The notes under the pieces are model-generated. The model saw only the letters and a program-made list of their open reading frames with translations. It was not told where the DNA came from and did no database searches. From positions 12,835,001 through 12,899,000 of the forward strand of contig CM028889.1 of assembly GCA_016801885.1 (NCBI GenBank): a DNA stretch of 64,000 nucleotides, written 5' to 3'. The position numbers and the translations under genes are program-made. Positions 36,981 through 49,230 of this stretch are shown one piece after another; positions within the stretch are counted from its first letter, which is position 1; each line of letters starts with the position of its first letter. This DNA comes from Toxotes chatareus. Taxonomy: Eukaryota; Chordata; Actinopteri; Toxotidae.

Positions 36981-38281
36981 GTGTGGAAAATAGGGACAAA
37001 GTTGTGAGACTTATTTTAGTTATTATTGATTTCCAGATGAATTTCCTTGCTCCAGTGAATATTTATCCCTCATTCCTTATTGGAAACTTTATTCTTCTTT
37101 AGCTTCTGAATGAAATTCTCTAGCTTCACATTTAGAAACAGCTGGAAGTGAACTGATCTCTCTGCATTTTACATGTAATTCGAGCCGAATCATAGGTTCT
37201 TTTCCAGGAAACTTCTTGGGACATTATTTGAAAATAAATTATTTACAGACCTGTAAACCAGTGTTATCCAGTTTCACAGACTGATTCTGTCTTTTTTACA
37301 TTATTCTTTTCAGACGAGGTATAGTTCATATTTATGATTAAATACAAAGAATTAGTTTTGTGGAAAGTTTTTCTCAGGGACAAGTGAAACTTTCTCGTGT
37401 TTATGTTTGTGGTGAATCTGTCGTGCTATAGATGAGTTTATATCCCTGTATGGTGACAACAACCTTACATACTTTACAGGAAAATGTTTAATGTGATGTT
37501 AATTGTGTGTGTAATCTTCCTACATTAACACACTGTTGCACTCTACCTCTTACTGCTTTAACACAACAGTGACTCCTCCGTATTTCCACAAATCTTTTCC
37601 ATTTGCTCCTCTGAACTTTTGCTTTCCTGCTGCACAGGAAGTGATGAGCTTTGTTTTGGCAGCAGGAACTTTTTTTTTTTTTTTTTAATTAAAAGGAACC
37701 TGCAGTTAACACCACACCACAGTCATGACACCACAGAAATGGAGCTAAAACCCCTGAGAAGACGTCAAAAAAGATAAAAACATAACAAAAACCTGACTGT
37801 GATCCATCAGTCTGATAAAATACATCAACAGAAGGTATGTGTGGAATAAGTATAAATTCATGATTTTAACAGAGGATGACACAGACGTGAAGTTTCATTC
37901 TGCTGTATCATTGTTACCTCACTGACGATATTAACATCTGTCCACTTTAACATCCTCCTCCTCCCCCGTCTGATCTGCAGCAGCTTTCCTGACAAATCGC
38001 TCACTTCGCACACTTCACAACTCCAGCCTTAAACTTAATATCAGGTCACAGAGCTGAAACACAAAACACAGTGTGCTAAAAGTAAAGCAAGTAAAAGGAC
38101 TGATGCTAAAAGTGCTTTTTGTCCCCATTTATTATCATAAGGATAATTTTATTGCATAAAAAAAAAGCATATCTAAAACTTACATTCATAACAGCAATAT
38201 AATCAATAAATAAAAAATTTGGACTATAAACAATGTTTTTCATGTTTTGTCATGTAAATATACACAAACACTGGGTAGCAG

Positions 38282-38287
38282 TTTATT
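38282..38287 (-). promoter_or_regulatory. Candidate polyadenylation signal of ctdspl3
   Basis: AATAAA on the minus strand (GGGGCAATAAACTGCTAC) lies about 270 bases after the stop codon of the phosphatase gene. Other A/T-rich variants are nearby, so the choice is tentative. Confidence 0.5.
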
Positions 38288-38556
38288 GCCCCGTGGAATG
38301 AGTCTTGGTGGGAAGAGGTTTAAGTGATGAACGACCAGCAGCATGTTTGGAATGCCGATCTGCCGTCCTTTTAAGTCATCAGGGAGAACGGAGGAGGGCG
38401 AGCATGTCCACCACAACACAACGGGCTTTGGGTTAGCCAGTTCCAAATGTATTCTGCTTTTTCAGCCAAAGCAAAAAAAAAAAGAAGAAAGAAAACATGA
38501 ACTGTAAAAGTCATGTTAAGCAGTTTAGGTGAGGGTTGGTGAGGGGTGGGGTCCTG

Positions 38557-41500
38557 TCAGTCCTCTGACAGCAGCCTGTGGAAGTGATCCTTCCTCTTCT
38601 TCAGCACCTCCCGAAAATCCTCCTGAAAAAACACAGCAGCAGATATTCGGATAGAACGATGAAACCGGGGGAGGAAAGACAGCGGGCAGATGCTGCCGCA
38701 GATAACCAGCTGTTTTATTCATAACTGAGTGTCCGGTAAAACTGTGAGAAACCGACCAGCTGCACTGTGACTGAAAATCCTTGGTTAAAAGCAGCCGACA
38801 AAAACAATCTGGTAACGCTTCAAACAATAATATCCAGACCGTGTTAAAACAGGTCCGACGTTACAGTAAAACACTCCTACAGATTAATGGATCAGTTCTA
38901 ATACCACTAATACTTTCTTTTGAAGCTTAAGTACAGTTTTAAGGATAAAATGATCCAACTTTTACTCCTCTGATTCTAATGTCCAAACTGAGCTGATATC
39001 AGGGCTGTCTTTCTCCCACATTTAAATTCTGTACGATTTCAACCCACAATTATTTTCATTATCAATTAATCTGCCGATTGCTTTTCCCCCAATCAATTAT
39101 CTGGTTGGTATATTCGAATTGCGAAAAATTAGTTGATTAATCAACTAGTAAGCTGAATGAAACTTATCTGGTAACTATTTTGATAACTGAATCATTATTT
39201 TTTTTTAAACTGTAAATCAAAAACAAATATTCTAGCTTCTAAAATGCGAGGATTGGATGGTCTTGGTGGGAGACTTAAAACACTGCAAACATGAAATAAA
39301 CACATAAGCTGATGATATGACTGACGTACCGCTGCAGACAGTTTCTCCATGTAAGGGATGAGTTTCTGGAGTTCTCTGTCCTCGGACTCCCCGGACCAGC
39401 TCTTGATGGGAATCGTGTTCATCAGCTATGAAAACACCACAAACCTGAATCAATGAACTCTGTTTTCATTGTGCATTAGCGGCATGATACCATTGTTGGA
39501 CAAACAATATGAGGTCTGAAGATATTTTCTATTCATTTTGTCAACAAATAACATGAAAAGACCAAAACCAACACTGAACTGATCCTGTTTACAAATGCTG
39601 TCTGTATGTCCAAACCCTGATGTATTTCATTTATTTCATAGAGCTCTGCCATTATTCAGATATGATTAAAACACATCAAAGTCACCAAATACAGCATTTA
39701 GTCCACTTTGATTCTCAGTAACCCATTTTTTTTTTACATTTATGTCTTAAGCAAACTAGTGGGGTCGAGGCTGAATGAAACCTACAGTTTACGAAGTTAG
39801 AAGTTGCTGAGAGACCGACTAACACATTGTTGTAGACTTTTCATAGGATTTGCTGATAATAACAAAACTCCAGAGTATCACAGTATTAGATCTAAAACCA
39901 CAGTGCTTACATGGTACGGGTATGTGTGTGGTGCGTTGTCCAGAACCACCGTCTTGGTGAGGTCCCTCCCCAGGATGCTGAGATCTTTGATGTAGTGACC
40001 GAGGACACAGGCGCAGTCGTCCTGGTACAGACGATGTCTACAGGCAAAAATCAATAAAATGTTAAAAACATTTACACTGCAACACTTTGATGTAGAGGTG
40101 TGTGGCTCTGCCTCTGAGATGATACCATATATATCTACACACACAGCAAACTATAGATTTCAAGCAGGCTGCGCTTGTCAAGCAAAGTACCACCTGAGGC
40201 CAAATGGAAAACTAATTTATACCGTCCTCATCATATGACATGAACACATCTGAACTCACTGTAATTCACTCTGGATAACAGCCACTAAATCCCTCACACT
40301 GAGAACGACTAAGTAACCTTCTGACCACAAACAGACCATCTGACACTCCTGAGCAGTTCCCTGAGGTCAGTCCTCTGGTCACAGACAGATCAGCAGCAGG
40401 CTAACACTCGCTGGCCGAGTCTGATAAACCTGACAGAGTGCACGCAGTCTCTGCGGTCACGCAAAGAGTTTATGAAACACAAGTGGAAGGAGGCGTCAGG
40501 AAGACATACCGAAACAGTTTTCTCTGCGGGTCCAGGATGTCCAGTATCTTCTCAGCGTACTCCTTCTTTGCACATGTGTAAACAAACAGCTGGAACAGAA
40601 CACAAACAGCATCTGGAACCGATTCTACACAAACCAGAACTCAACAGGCATCAGGACACCATAAAAGCTACATATTGTTTAATTTATTTTTATATACAAA
40701 GACAAATAAGATGACATGGAATTAAATTGATTGAATTACATTAAATTGCAATTAAAATAAAGGGGGAGGTGAGTATCTGTCTCTAGAGAGGGACAGTTTA
40801 GGTTCTGAAAACTTGGGGAGGATCTGTTCATCAGACAAACTTTCAATACTTAACTTTGCAGAATGAAACTTTCAGTGGTGAATATCACTGAAAGCTAACA
40901 GACAACTGTATAATCAGACAATAAATAATCAGACACTTGAATTTTATAGCAGATTAACACATACCTCATAGATTTTTGCCATGGACTGTAGAAACTCTTT
41001 CGCGTGTGGTCGCAGAATCATGTGCACCTGTTGAGAACAAGGGAGGATGAAACAATAAACGAATAAGTAAATACATATCCTCCATTTTCTGTCTCAGTTC
41101 CTGGTGAATTATCTAAACCTGGCACAGTGTTTTAAATAACTGAGGCTTGTGTTGCTTTGTTATTTTTTTGTGGTATTAGGTAAAAAAACTTATCCTGGAA
41201 TTTAGTTTTCTTTAGTTTAGTTTAGTTTTCTTCCACTTTACTGCAACCGTGGGTTTTATTCCAGCTGATTACCGAATAAAATAAACGACAACCAGCCACA
41301 GTGTCCCACCGGTTATCGCTACTGTTGTTATAATTATTGTTTACTCTGATATTTCTCCACATTAAGACGACATTCCCTCAGATCTCCTGCTTCCTGTCAT
41401 CCCTCACTGAAGAGGACACAAACACACTAAGAAACATACATTCTTCTATCATCTTTTCACTTTTTTCCACCATCTGCAATAAATTGTTCTGTGTGCTTAA

Positions 41501-44500
41501 CCTTTAAAGACAGGTTTGTGGACAGCAGCATGTGGTGAGTGGTCACCTTGTACTGATGGTCCTGGAAAGCCGCGTGGAAGGTGAACTCTGCGTCCTCGAT
41601 CACGTTCAGAGAGCTGAACATCAGGGTCTCCTCCTGGAAGAACACACATCAATCTGACTTAGGGTGTTTTAGTTTTTAGAGATTGGTTCTTCATTTTGAG
41701 TATGCTACGGCCACCCTACAAGGAGGTTAGACTCCCTCCTTGTAGGGTGGATGTCAGTTGAGGAGGGTGTCTAACCCTCCTTGTAGGGTTTTGATGTGTA
41801 TGGCGATACCTGGTACTACCTGAAACTATACAACTGACTTCATTTGAAAAGAATCCACACGCCATTTTGCCCTCAGAGTTTGCCTCATGATGGGTTGTTT
41901 GCATCAATAATTAACACTCATTGCAAATAAATAACTTTATTTTACCAAACACACCTGGTTTTCCTCTAACAAGCTAGTTTCACACTACATCCAACACATG
42001 TTGTTATGATTCATTTGTCAAAGTTCAAGTTCCTGTTTAGATTTTCATGTATCTGAATTGTTGTGCCCATGTAATGAGAGAGGGAAGCCACAGAGGTGTA
42101 AACTCACCAGATCAACCACCAGTGTGGCCTCTGGAGTGCTCCTCGTCTTGGGGGGAATATCTCTGAGTCGGGGTTGGGAATGCTGAGACCGTGACGGTAT
42201 GTTCTTGATGAACGTAAATCTGGAAAAGAAAGTAATTTGTAACAACAGTAAAAACAGGGAAGTGGTGACGAGCTCTGGCTCTGCAGAAATAAAAAAGGGA
42301 AACACTCAAGTATAAATAAATAAATAAAGTTTTTATTTTAAGTAGTAGGTCTCTGTTAATCTTGAGTTACCTTGAATATCTTTGATCATGAAAAACCAAC
42401 AAACAACAACAAAAAAATGAGAACGCTCCACTGTGATGTTACTGACTTTATTTTTCCAGAGGTGGAAAACAACCTCTCGTCTGCCACGGTAAACCCAGTG
42501 AAACCCATCGTTAACCATCAATCTTTGGAATCTGTTGATTCAGAACTGCTGAAGTTACAGTAACAGTAGAAGGCATGTACTCACGGACTGAAGACGTCAT
42601 CATCCTCGTCTCCAGCCAGAAGGTCAATGGAGCCATAACCAAATACACCTTGTTCTGGGCTCATCAACACATTGTGTCCAGTACCTGCACACTTCATATC
42701 TGGACAGAAAAAAAATTCAACACATACAAACTGTAAGCAACACAATTCTGTTAATCTCGGAGTGAACATGGAAGCCTAATACTTTGGGGCCCAGTCATTC
42801 AATGAGATTTCCATGCTTCAGAACATGAATCCAGCAGACGTTTGCTTTATTGCCAACATTGTTTCTGACTTTTTCAGAAGGGAATGGTAAGGACTCAAAC
42901 AGGCTGTTGTAAAAAGGACAGTGAGTGGGAGGTTACCACAAGTCACCAGAACGATGTTGGTATGTTAATGTTGTGGCTGGTGAGTGAGCTTCCTCCTCCA
43001 GTCACTTTCAACATAAAGAACACAAGCTTAAAAGGGACTGGACAATTCTCATAGGGGATGAAAGAGCTGTTTAACTGTCAGGTGCTTTTCTAATGTCGCA
43101 GAACAGAAAAACGGTTGATGATGACAACTTTGTCTTTTTGGAGTCTTGTATTCGTTATTCCAGATTGTTTAAAGTCCTTCAGTAACAGCAGCTGTACTCA
43201 CTCTCTTTGCTGGGTGTGAGGAAACGCACGATGGGTGAGTAGATGTTTCTGGCTGTTGAGTTGCAAGGAGATACTGCGTTGGTCTCTGACAGTATGCGCT
43301 CATGGCGCATGATAGGCCTGATCGGAGTCTTGAAGGCCAGATCTAGACCACAAGGAGACAATCAAGTAAGAAAACAGAAACAAGAGCAGGAAGCAGTGTA
43401 AGGAATTCAGATTCAGAAAAACAAGGTTCAATTAAAAGAAAAAAAATGTCCTTGAGAATAAGTCGAGGCTGCTAGACATGCCTGTTTCTCTGTCCTCAAC
43501 AGCGATAGCTCTTTTCCTTGCCCGGCCGCGAGGCAGCGGTCGCCGAGTCATTGTGGGAACATCATCATCTGAATGGTGGGAGTCTTTATCCAAAGTCTCC
43601 TCAACCTACAGAGTTAAAAAAAAAAAAAACCCATCAAGTTCTGGTTTTCATGTCCCCTGTTGAGGTATAATTTAAATCATGTCCAGGTCTGGTTTCAAAG
43701 TCTGACGTCAAACTGATGAAAACTGCGAAAAGTGTGATTGTTTTTAGACCAAAATACCAAACACCACCACAAATGTTGCCCTTAAGAGGTCTTTTATCCA
43801 GGATAGCAACAACCAATGAAGTCATACTATTTCAGTACAGCTGCGGGAATGGTCGGCATAACTCACAATACAACACTCTCACCATTCAGGAAATTCTCAA
43901 AGAAAGTCATCTAAACTATATCCAAATAACTGTGCAACTTAAGAGGAAAACATTAACCTAAAATACAAAAAAAAAAAAAACCTTTAAACCAGCAGGAACT
44001 CTATACTTACTCACAACCTCAATATATGTTGTTTACACTGCAGAGACGGATACAAGATTAAGTTGTGTCTCAGTCAAATATTATATGCATTTGATGTATT
44101 ATACTTTTTCTCCCAACTCTGTAAAGGTCACACTAAAGGGAAATACCTATGTGAGAACCATAAATCAATCTACCATGGAGAGCGAGTATACATTACTCCC
44201 CTCCCCAGTTTGCATTCCATGTGTCCTAGTGGCCTACTTTTACTGGGACCCTCTCTCACATGCAACTGGTCTGTTTAATCCTCTGTCAGACACCACGTCA
44301 CAGCGCTGTATACTCACAGGCCCGTACAGGGATGCAGCCCTATGCACTGGAAGCTTAAAAGACTTAAAGCATTCATTGACAGTTTCACCTGTGAGGCTAT
44401 ATCATACATACACTCATCCACAAGGAAGTTTGAAGAGTCTGAAGAAAAACTGAACATCTAGAAGGTGAATTTTAAAACGTATGTAAGCTGCATTAGTTTT

Positions 44501-45434
44501 GAGCTTACTGTACCTATTAAACTAGCAGCTGTGTGTATCTTACTTTTATTATTGTTTTTATTTAATGGCAAAATAGGTCCAGAACAACTGTACAAACATA
44601 CAGGTGCATACAGAGTAACATAGAAAGGTGCAAATTATGATAAAATGAGAAGTTAAGAATGATTGTGAAGATAAACACGAGTAAGAATAACAAACAAGTT
44701 ACACTGTCCAAACAAAGCCCAGAGGGACACACATAAACAAGTAATCACAATAATAAAACAGACATTGGACGGAAAGAGTAAGTCAGCATTAGCTATTTGC
44801 GCTCAGTAGTTTTGTGTCTTTATTATTTTTTTAGCAATTTAACATTAGTGAGGAGACAATTTGAGGCAAGAAATGAGGAATGACTGGTGCATCTTTCAGT
44901 ACTCTGTGCTGGTGGTAACTGTGTGTTACCCCCTTCTCGTTATATTCAACTGAAATACATATCAGCAGTTTCGGATGCTCGTAAAACAAGACTTTAGTTG
45001 AATAACGGGAGAAAACAGGAGCAGCAACTGGAGCAGACCAGGGATGAAAAGCCACCTATCGTCCAGCTGCTGCTTCATCACAACAACAGTGAGCTAACGC
45101 GACTAGCAACTAGAATTGTTTTGTTATGGGAACACTGGCTAACCAACGTCCGGCTAACTAGCATCACAACAGATACGACTTCCTATTGTCCCGAATCTGC
45201 GACTAACACGATGAGGACTGTTGTATCTAACATTTACGAGGCTATTCCTAGCTTACTAACAAAGAAAATAATCGCCGCAAACAGTAATTAGTTACCTTGG
45301 TTTGAAGCGGGCTTTCGGTCACCGATGGGCGCCTTCGTCTGGGTGTCGCTCTTGACCGGCGGTGGTTGCTCTTCGGAGTCTCCGAACAAGGAGCAACCGT
45401 TCTTTGAGACCTGAGTCTCATTTTTCTTCTTCAT
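38557..45434 (-). CDS. ctdspl3: CTD small phosphatase-like protein (HAD family) with altered DxDxT motif
   Basis: Twelve exons join in frame: 45296-45434 (ATG), 44318-44346, 43482-43605, 43202-43342, 42585-42699, 42108-42219, 41547-41633, 40965-41027, 40510-40589, 39911-40037, 39330-39425 and 38557-38622 (TGA), giving 392 aa. The C-terminal half is the FCP/SCP phosphatase domain: VVDL-EETL (D219-L-E-E-T223), YTCAKKEYAEKILDILDP, RHRLYQDDCACVLGHYIKDL, GRDLTKTVVLDNAPHTYPYH, then SWSGESEDRELQKL. Canonical members have D-L-D-E-T; here the second Asp, the general acid/base, is Glu. The first, nucleophilic Asp is kept. The N-terminal 180 residues are polar and basic without a known domain. Family members dephosphorylate RNA polymerase II CTD or SMADs. 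It resembles CTDSPL2; the fish name ctdspl3 is from memory. Two splice features decide the frame: a 29-nt exon, and a GC donor after exon 3. Confidence 0.85.
39034..39275 (+). repeat. 'GGGCTGCAACTA' teleost dispersed repeat, copy D
   Basis: Blocks in family order: TTTCAACCCACAATTATTTT, CATTATCAATTAATCTGCCGATT, TTGATAACTGAATCATTATT, then TCTAGCTTCTAAAATGCGAGGATT. It lies in the 3'-most intron of the phosphatase gene. Confidence 0.6.
41711..41790. repeat. Perfect 16-bp hairpin plus third related arm
   Basis: CCACCCTACAAGGAGG (41711-41726), an 8-base loop, then its exact complement CCTCCTTGTAGGGTGG (41735-41750). A third arm CCCTCCTTGTAGGGT follows at 41775-41789, and the stretch GGAGGGTGTCTAA before it pairs with TTAGACTCCCTCC of the first hairpin with one mismatch. 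Two alternative foldings are therefore possible. It lies in the intron of the phosphatase gene just before the exon that carries EET. Confidence 0.85.
45050..45295. promoter_or_regulatory. First-intron start of ctdspl3 with GCTAAC/CTAGC words
   Basis: Directly after exon 1 (minus-strand sense) the intron contains GAGCTAACGCGACTAGCAAC (45091-45110), TGGCTAACC near 45137 and CGGCTAACTAGCATCAC (45151-45167). This resembles the motif clusters of dazap1 and ndufs7. Confidence 0.4.
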
Positions 45435-46740
45435 AAAGGACCTGTAAACATCTAAACACTAACTCTTCCAGGGTATGCTAGTGGCTTTGAGACAGATGCT
45501 TTTCTTTTTTTCACTCTACCTTTTGTTTTGTTTAACCCCACCAGACTGAATGCGTTCAGCAGTCGGCGTAGCTCCGCCCGCCCCGCTCATCCCGCCCCAC
45601 GCGGCTCCGTGTCCTCTCGAATCGCTCTGTGTGTTTAAATCTGCCGGGTGCGATAGGTTCACCACTGCGGACACTGCTATTGGGCGGTGCTTCAGAAAAC
45701 ACCAGCCTCAACGTGAGTCGCGAGTCACGTTGCAGGGGTAAAGAACGAGGTAATGATTATGTATGAGGGTAGAGTGCTTATTTATTCTAAAACAACACAG
45801 AAACATTATTTTAAATGCCTTTCCCCCTCAAAACCAATTTTTAAAAAAAATTTTATTTATTGAAATTATTTTAAATTCAAAAATATGATAAGATAACGCC
45901 AGGATAAATACCCGTACTGGATAAAAACTAGGTCAAAATAAAATAAAAAAAAATCTAAATTTTATTCTAGAGCAACACACTCCTTGTTTTAAATGCCATT
46001 TTTTCGCAAAACCTTTTTGAATTCAAATACTTACATACTAAACTATGATGAGCTTATAAAACATGATGCTTTGTCCCAGATGAAAAGACTCAACAGCTAA
46101 GTTAAATTAGCTCCACCTCCACCATCTACAACAATAAAAAGCTGCTCACTAATAATAATTACTTAATATCACAGTAATGTTAACATAGATGTGAAAACGA
46201 GACATTTTTCACATAAGACTTCTTTAAATTTACTTACTAAAACAAGTCCCACCGTACTTTTTGGTTTAAGTGAGAAACATTTAGGCTACTAATATACAAT
46301 ATATGACTACTGTGATTAGTTCAAATCTATTAGTCTCTTCCCTTTGTTTGTGATTTTATTTAATCATGCTTCACTTCATAATTATGTATTGATATATTGT
46401 TTCGTACATTTCATTTTACTTTATTTCACCACATTAATTTACTCTGTATCAGTACTCCTTTCCTGGGAGTTCAAAATACACATGTACAAAACAAGAAATA
46501 AATAGGGAAATTACAACTGAGACAGTATTGTAGTACTAGTAGATAGTAATATACGTATTTGGTTGCTAACCCCTCATTATGCAGGTTTTACTCCTGTTAA
46601 CTAAAACACATTTTAATTAGATGAGCTAACCAATTAAAAAGGAAGAGATGTGCAGTGTTTTAAATGTAGTGATTAACAGGTTTGCTAACTTGTCTTAGGA
46701 TACATAAAAAGGATCCAAAGCTCTGCTGATGTTTAAGAAA
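45435..46740. other. Promoter side of ctdspl3 and AT-rich spacer
   Basis: The first 300 bases are GC-rich (for example CCCGCCCACGCGGCTCCG near 45600) and probably hold the ctdspl3 promoter and 5' UTR. From 45.78 kb on, the stretch is strongly AT-rich without recognisable elements. Confidence 0.5.
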
Positions 46741-49199
46741 GGTGGTATTTTATTAATTTCAGACTCAAAATAAAAGTATTCACACAAACACATATTGAGT
46801 AAATAGGCAAGAACAGCTCTTCACCCTTCAAAAACAAAAAAAAAAAAAAAAACAACAAACAAAAAGAAAACAGTTGCATTTGCCCACCACCACTTCACTG
46901 TTACCGTGGTTACTGGGAGACAACCCATTCATCAAAAAAGTAATCATTTATAGAAAAAGGAGGAATAAGCGCACATTAATAGAACACACTGAAAACAACT
47001 TGCAGTACTAACAGTGGTACTAGAAGCAGTACTTGTTGTAGTACTAGTAGTTTTTAGCTGTTGAGCTGGAGGTTCCCTGTTGTTGGTGCTCAAATAAACA
47101 GCAGAAGTGTTACGACCTTGTAACACAGAAAGATGCAGAGAGCCAGAGAGAATGCCACCTCAGAGTGAACCTTTTAGTTCACCAACCAGGGTGAAAAAAT
47201 ATCTGCTGAGGATATTCATTTATATATCCAGCCAATATAATTTTATAAATACTCCACAATTTTTGTTTTCAGTACAAACTCATGTGTGTTATGTGTAGGA
47301 AATGTGTTCATATCTAAACTCAGAAACTATATTGGCATGTTACAATTCATTTCAGACCCTGGTGTCAGCCCTCACGCCCTCTTTGTGTGCCCACTACACG
47401 GTAACTTAAGCCCTCACTGGGTTAAATGCATCAAACTGGAGGTAGAGGTAGATTTTCCTGAGAAGAAGTTGTAAGAGACAAGAGACAGAGCCTTGTTTCA
47501 GTTCTGAAGTTGACGCAAAGACACGTGAAGTCCCACACACACACACACACATCACATCACGTGCCTCCCTAAAATAATCACATTATCATTATCGCTATAT
47601 TAATAAATCAAATCTAAATGTAATCTCTGTGTGCTGGGGTTGCTACAGCATTTCCAAAAAAAAGCAAAGAAAGAGCAAAAAAAAAAAAAATGAAACAATA
47701 TAAACATGATATAATCCAGAGCCCTAAAAGCCACATTTCAGAAATAATCTATTTAATGAATCTTAGTAATACAGGTTAATTCATACAACAATTGTCACAG
47801 CAGAAGGCATCTTGTTATTTTCTCATCATCATTTTCCCTTCTCCACAGTCCACCTGATGGAGGTAAAGTCAGTGGTGAAGTCCAGTCAAAAGCCCTCGAA
47901 CCCACATGCTCCTTAACCCGTAAATGTTCTGGTAAAATTTCCATATCGGCTGCATGTGGGAAAAGGAATGGGGAATTCATTTTCCACGCAAGACACCCTG
48001 GACCTGGTAAGTTTTCAAGAGGTTATTTTAGCTACAGCTCTGGTGAGAGTAAAAGCAGCAATATTTCAAGATAAAAACGCCTGAAAGTTATGACGTTCTT
48101 ATGTTACGACATTTTGACAGACAGCTCAGACATTTGAGATTTGACTGAGAGTTGACTCCTGAGCAGTGATACATTTACTACTTATACTGTCGGGAAATCA
48201 AACCCCAAGACCAACAGAATGCATGAAGAAAATGAGTCCGGCTAAGCCATTGTTCCGATCTGTACAACAGCACGTGAATGCATCAAACAAGCAGACTTTT
48301 GAAATCAATCCAAGCTTTTAACTGCATTACCACACAACACTAATGTAACTTTGACAAAGAAAAATAAAGCCAAGAACTGCAGTTACAAAGTCTTGTGAGT
48401 GAGTGAGTATTGTCTATAAACTAATGATGAAAACCACCTGCAGGTTCCACGAGAGAAAGCAGCTACAGACCTACAGATACACAGATGCAGAAAGACAGAC
48501 AAAACAGGATGTTTGATTATTAATTGTCCACTGATTTGTGAAATAAATCTTTGTTTAAATACTCTGAAGAGCTGGAGACTCAACTGATAATTTAAGTGTT
48601 CTGTGATGATCTAAATGCCACTTCACCTCAACGAGAAGAAAACTCTGGAAACACTGGAAGGAAATGAAGCTATGAACACTGATGTGATTTTTAAATGGTC
48701 ACACTGAAGGACTGTCTGTGCAGCCTTCAACCAAATCCCTAACTTTTTCCATCTAGGAAATCTCAACTGATTGTGTGTCATAACAAAAACTTCCACTGAG
48801 GGGAGCTCTCACTACAGGGGTCGCAGCTTCTCAACCATACTGACATCTATCAATCCCCTTACGTTGCTAAAATGGTTATCAGTTAAAGGTGTGCGTCACA
48901 TTTTAGCTGATATCTGATTGTCTGTGGTCTGTACAGTCTCTTTCATTGTCAACCCGAACTCATCACCAACATTTTGATTGGTTTTCCTGCATCAACGTAG
49001 CCTTTAACAGGATTCTCTGTTGTGGCTGAAGCAAAGACATCTGCCAAAGCTTTTAGTCTCTGAGGTAGAAAAGGGGCTTGATTGTGGCTGAAGGGATGTC
49101 AAAGTGTTTGGAGGTATACTGTGTTGCAATAACGTCTCCTGATTGTCGCTACCACGCAATTAAAAACATGCCAGCCTTCTGTGAAGATGCTGCCATATA

Positions 49200-49230
<31 letters not shown>

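Larger units (their letters stand above)
33294..38270. other. Upstream region of tmem79; no coding gene seen
   Basis: Nothing coding was recognised in these 5 kb. Contents include a 'GTGGAAAGTAACTA' repeat (35295-35710), A runs near 33426 and 35945, a purine/pyrimidine-rich low-complexity patch (36495-36780) and a CA tract (36955-36980). A possible tmem79 non-coding exon with donor TCAAAA/GTAAGTTC ends at 36459 (minus strand). The stretch 36980-38270 holds T and A runs only. Confidence 0.55.

Noticed and set aside
44085..44453. 122-codon plus-strand ORF
   Set aside because: Antisense over ctdspl3 intron 2 and the microexon; no independent support.
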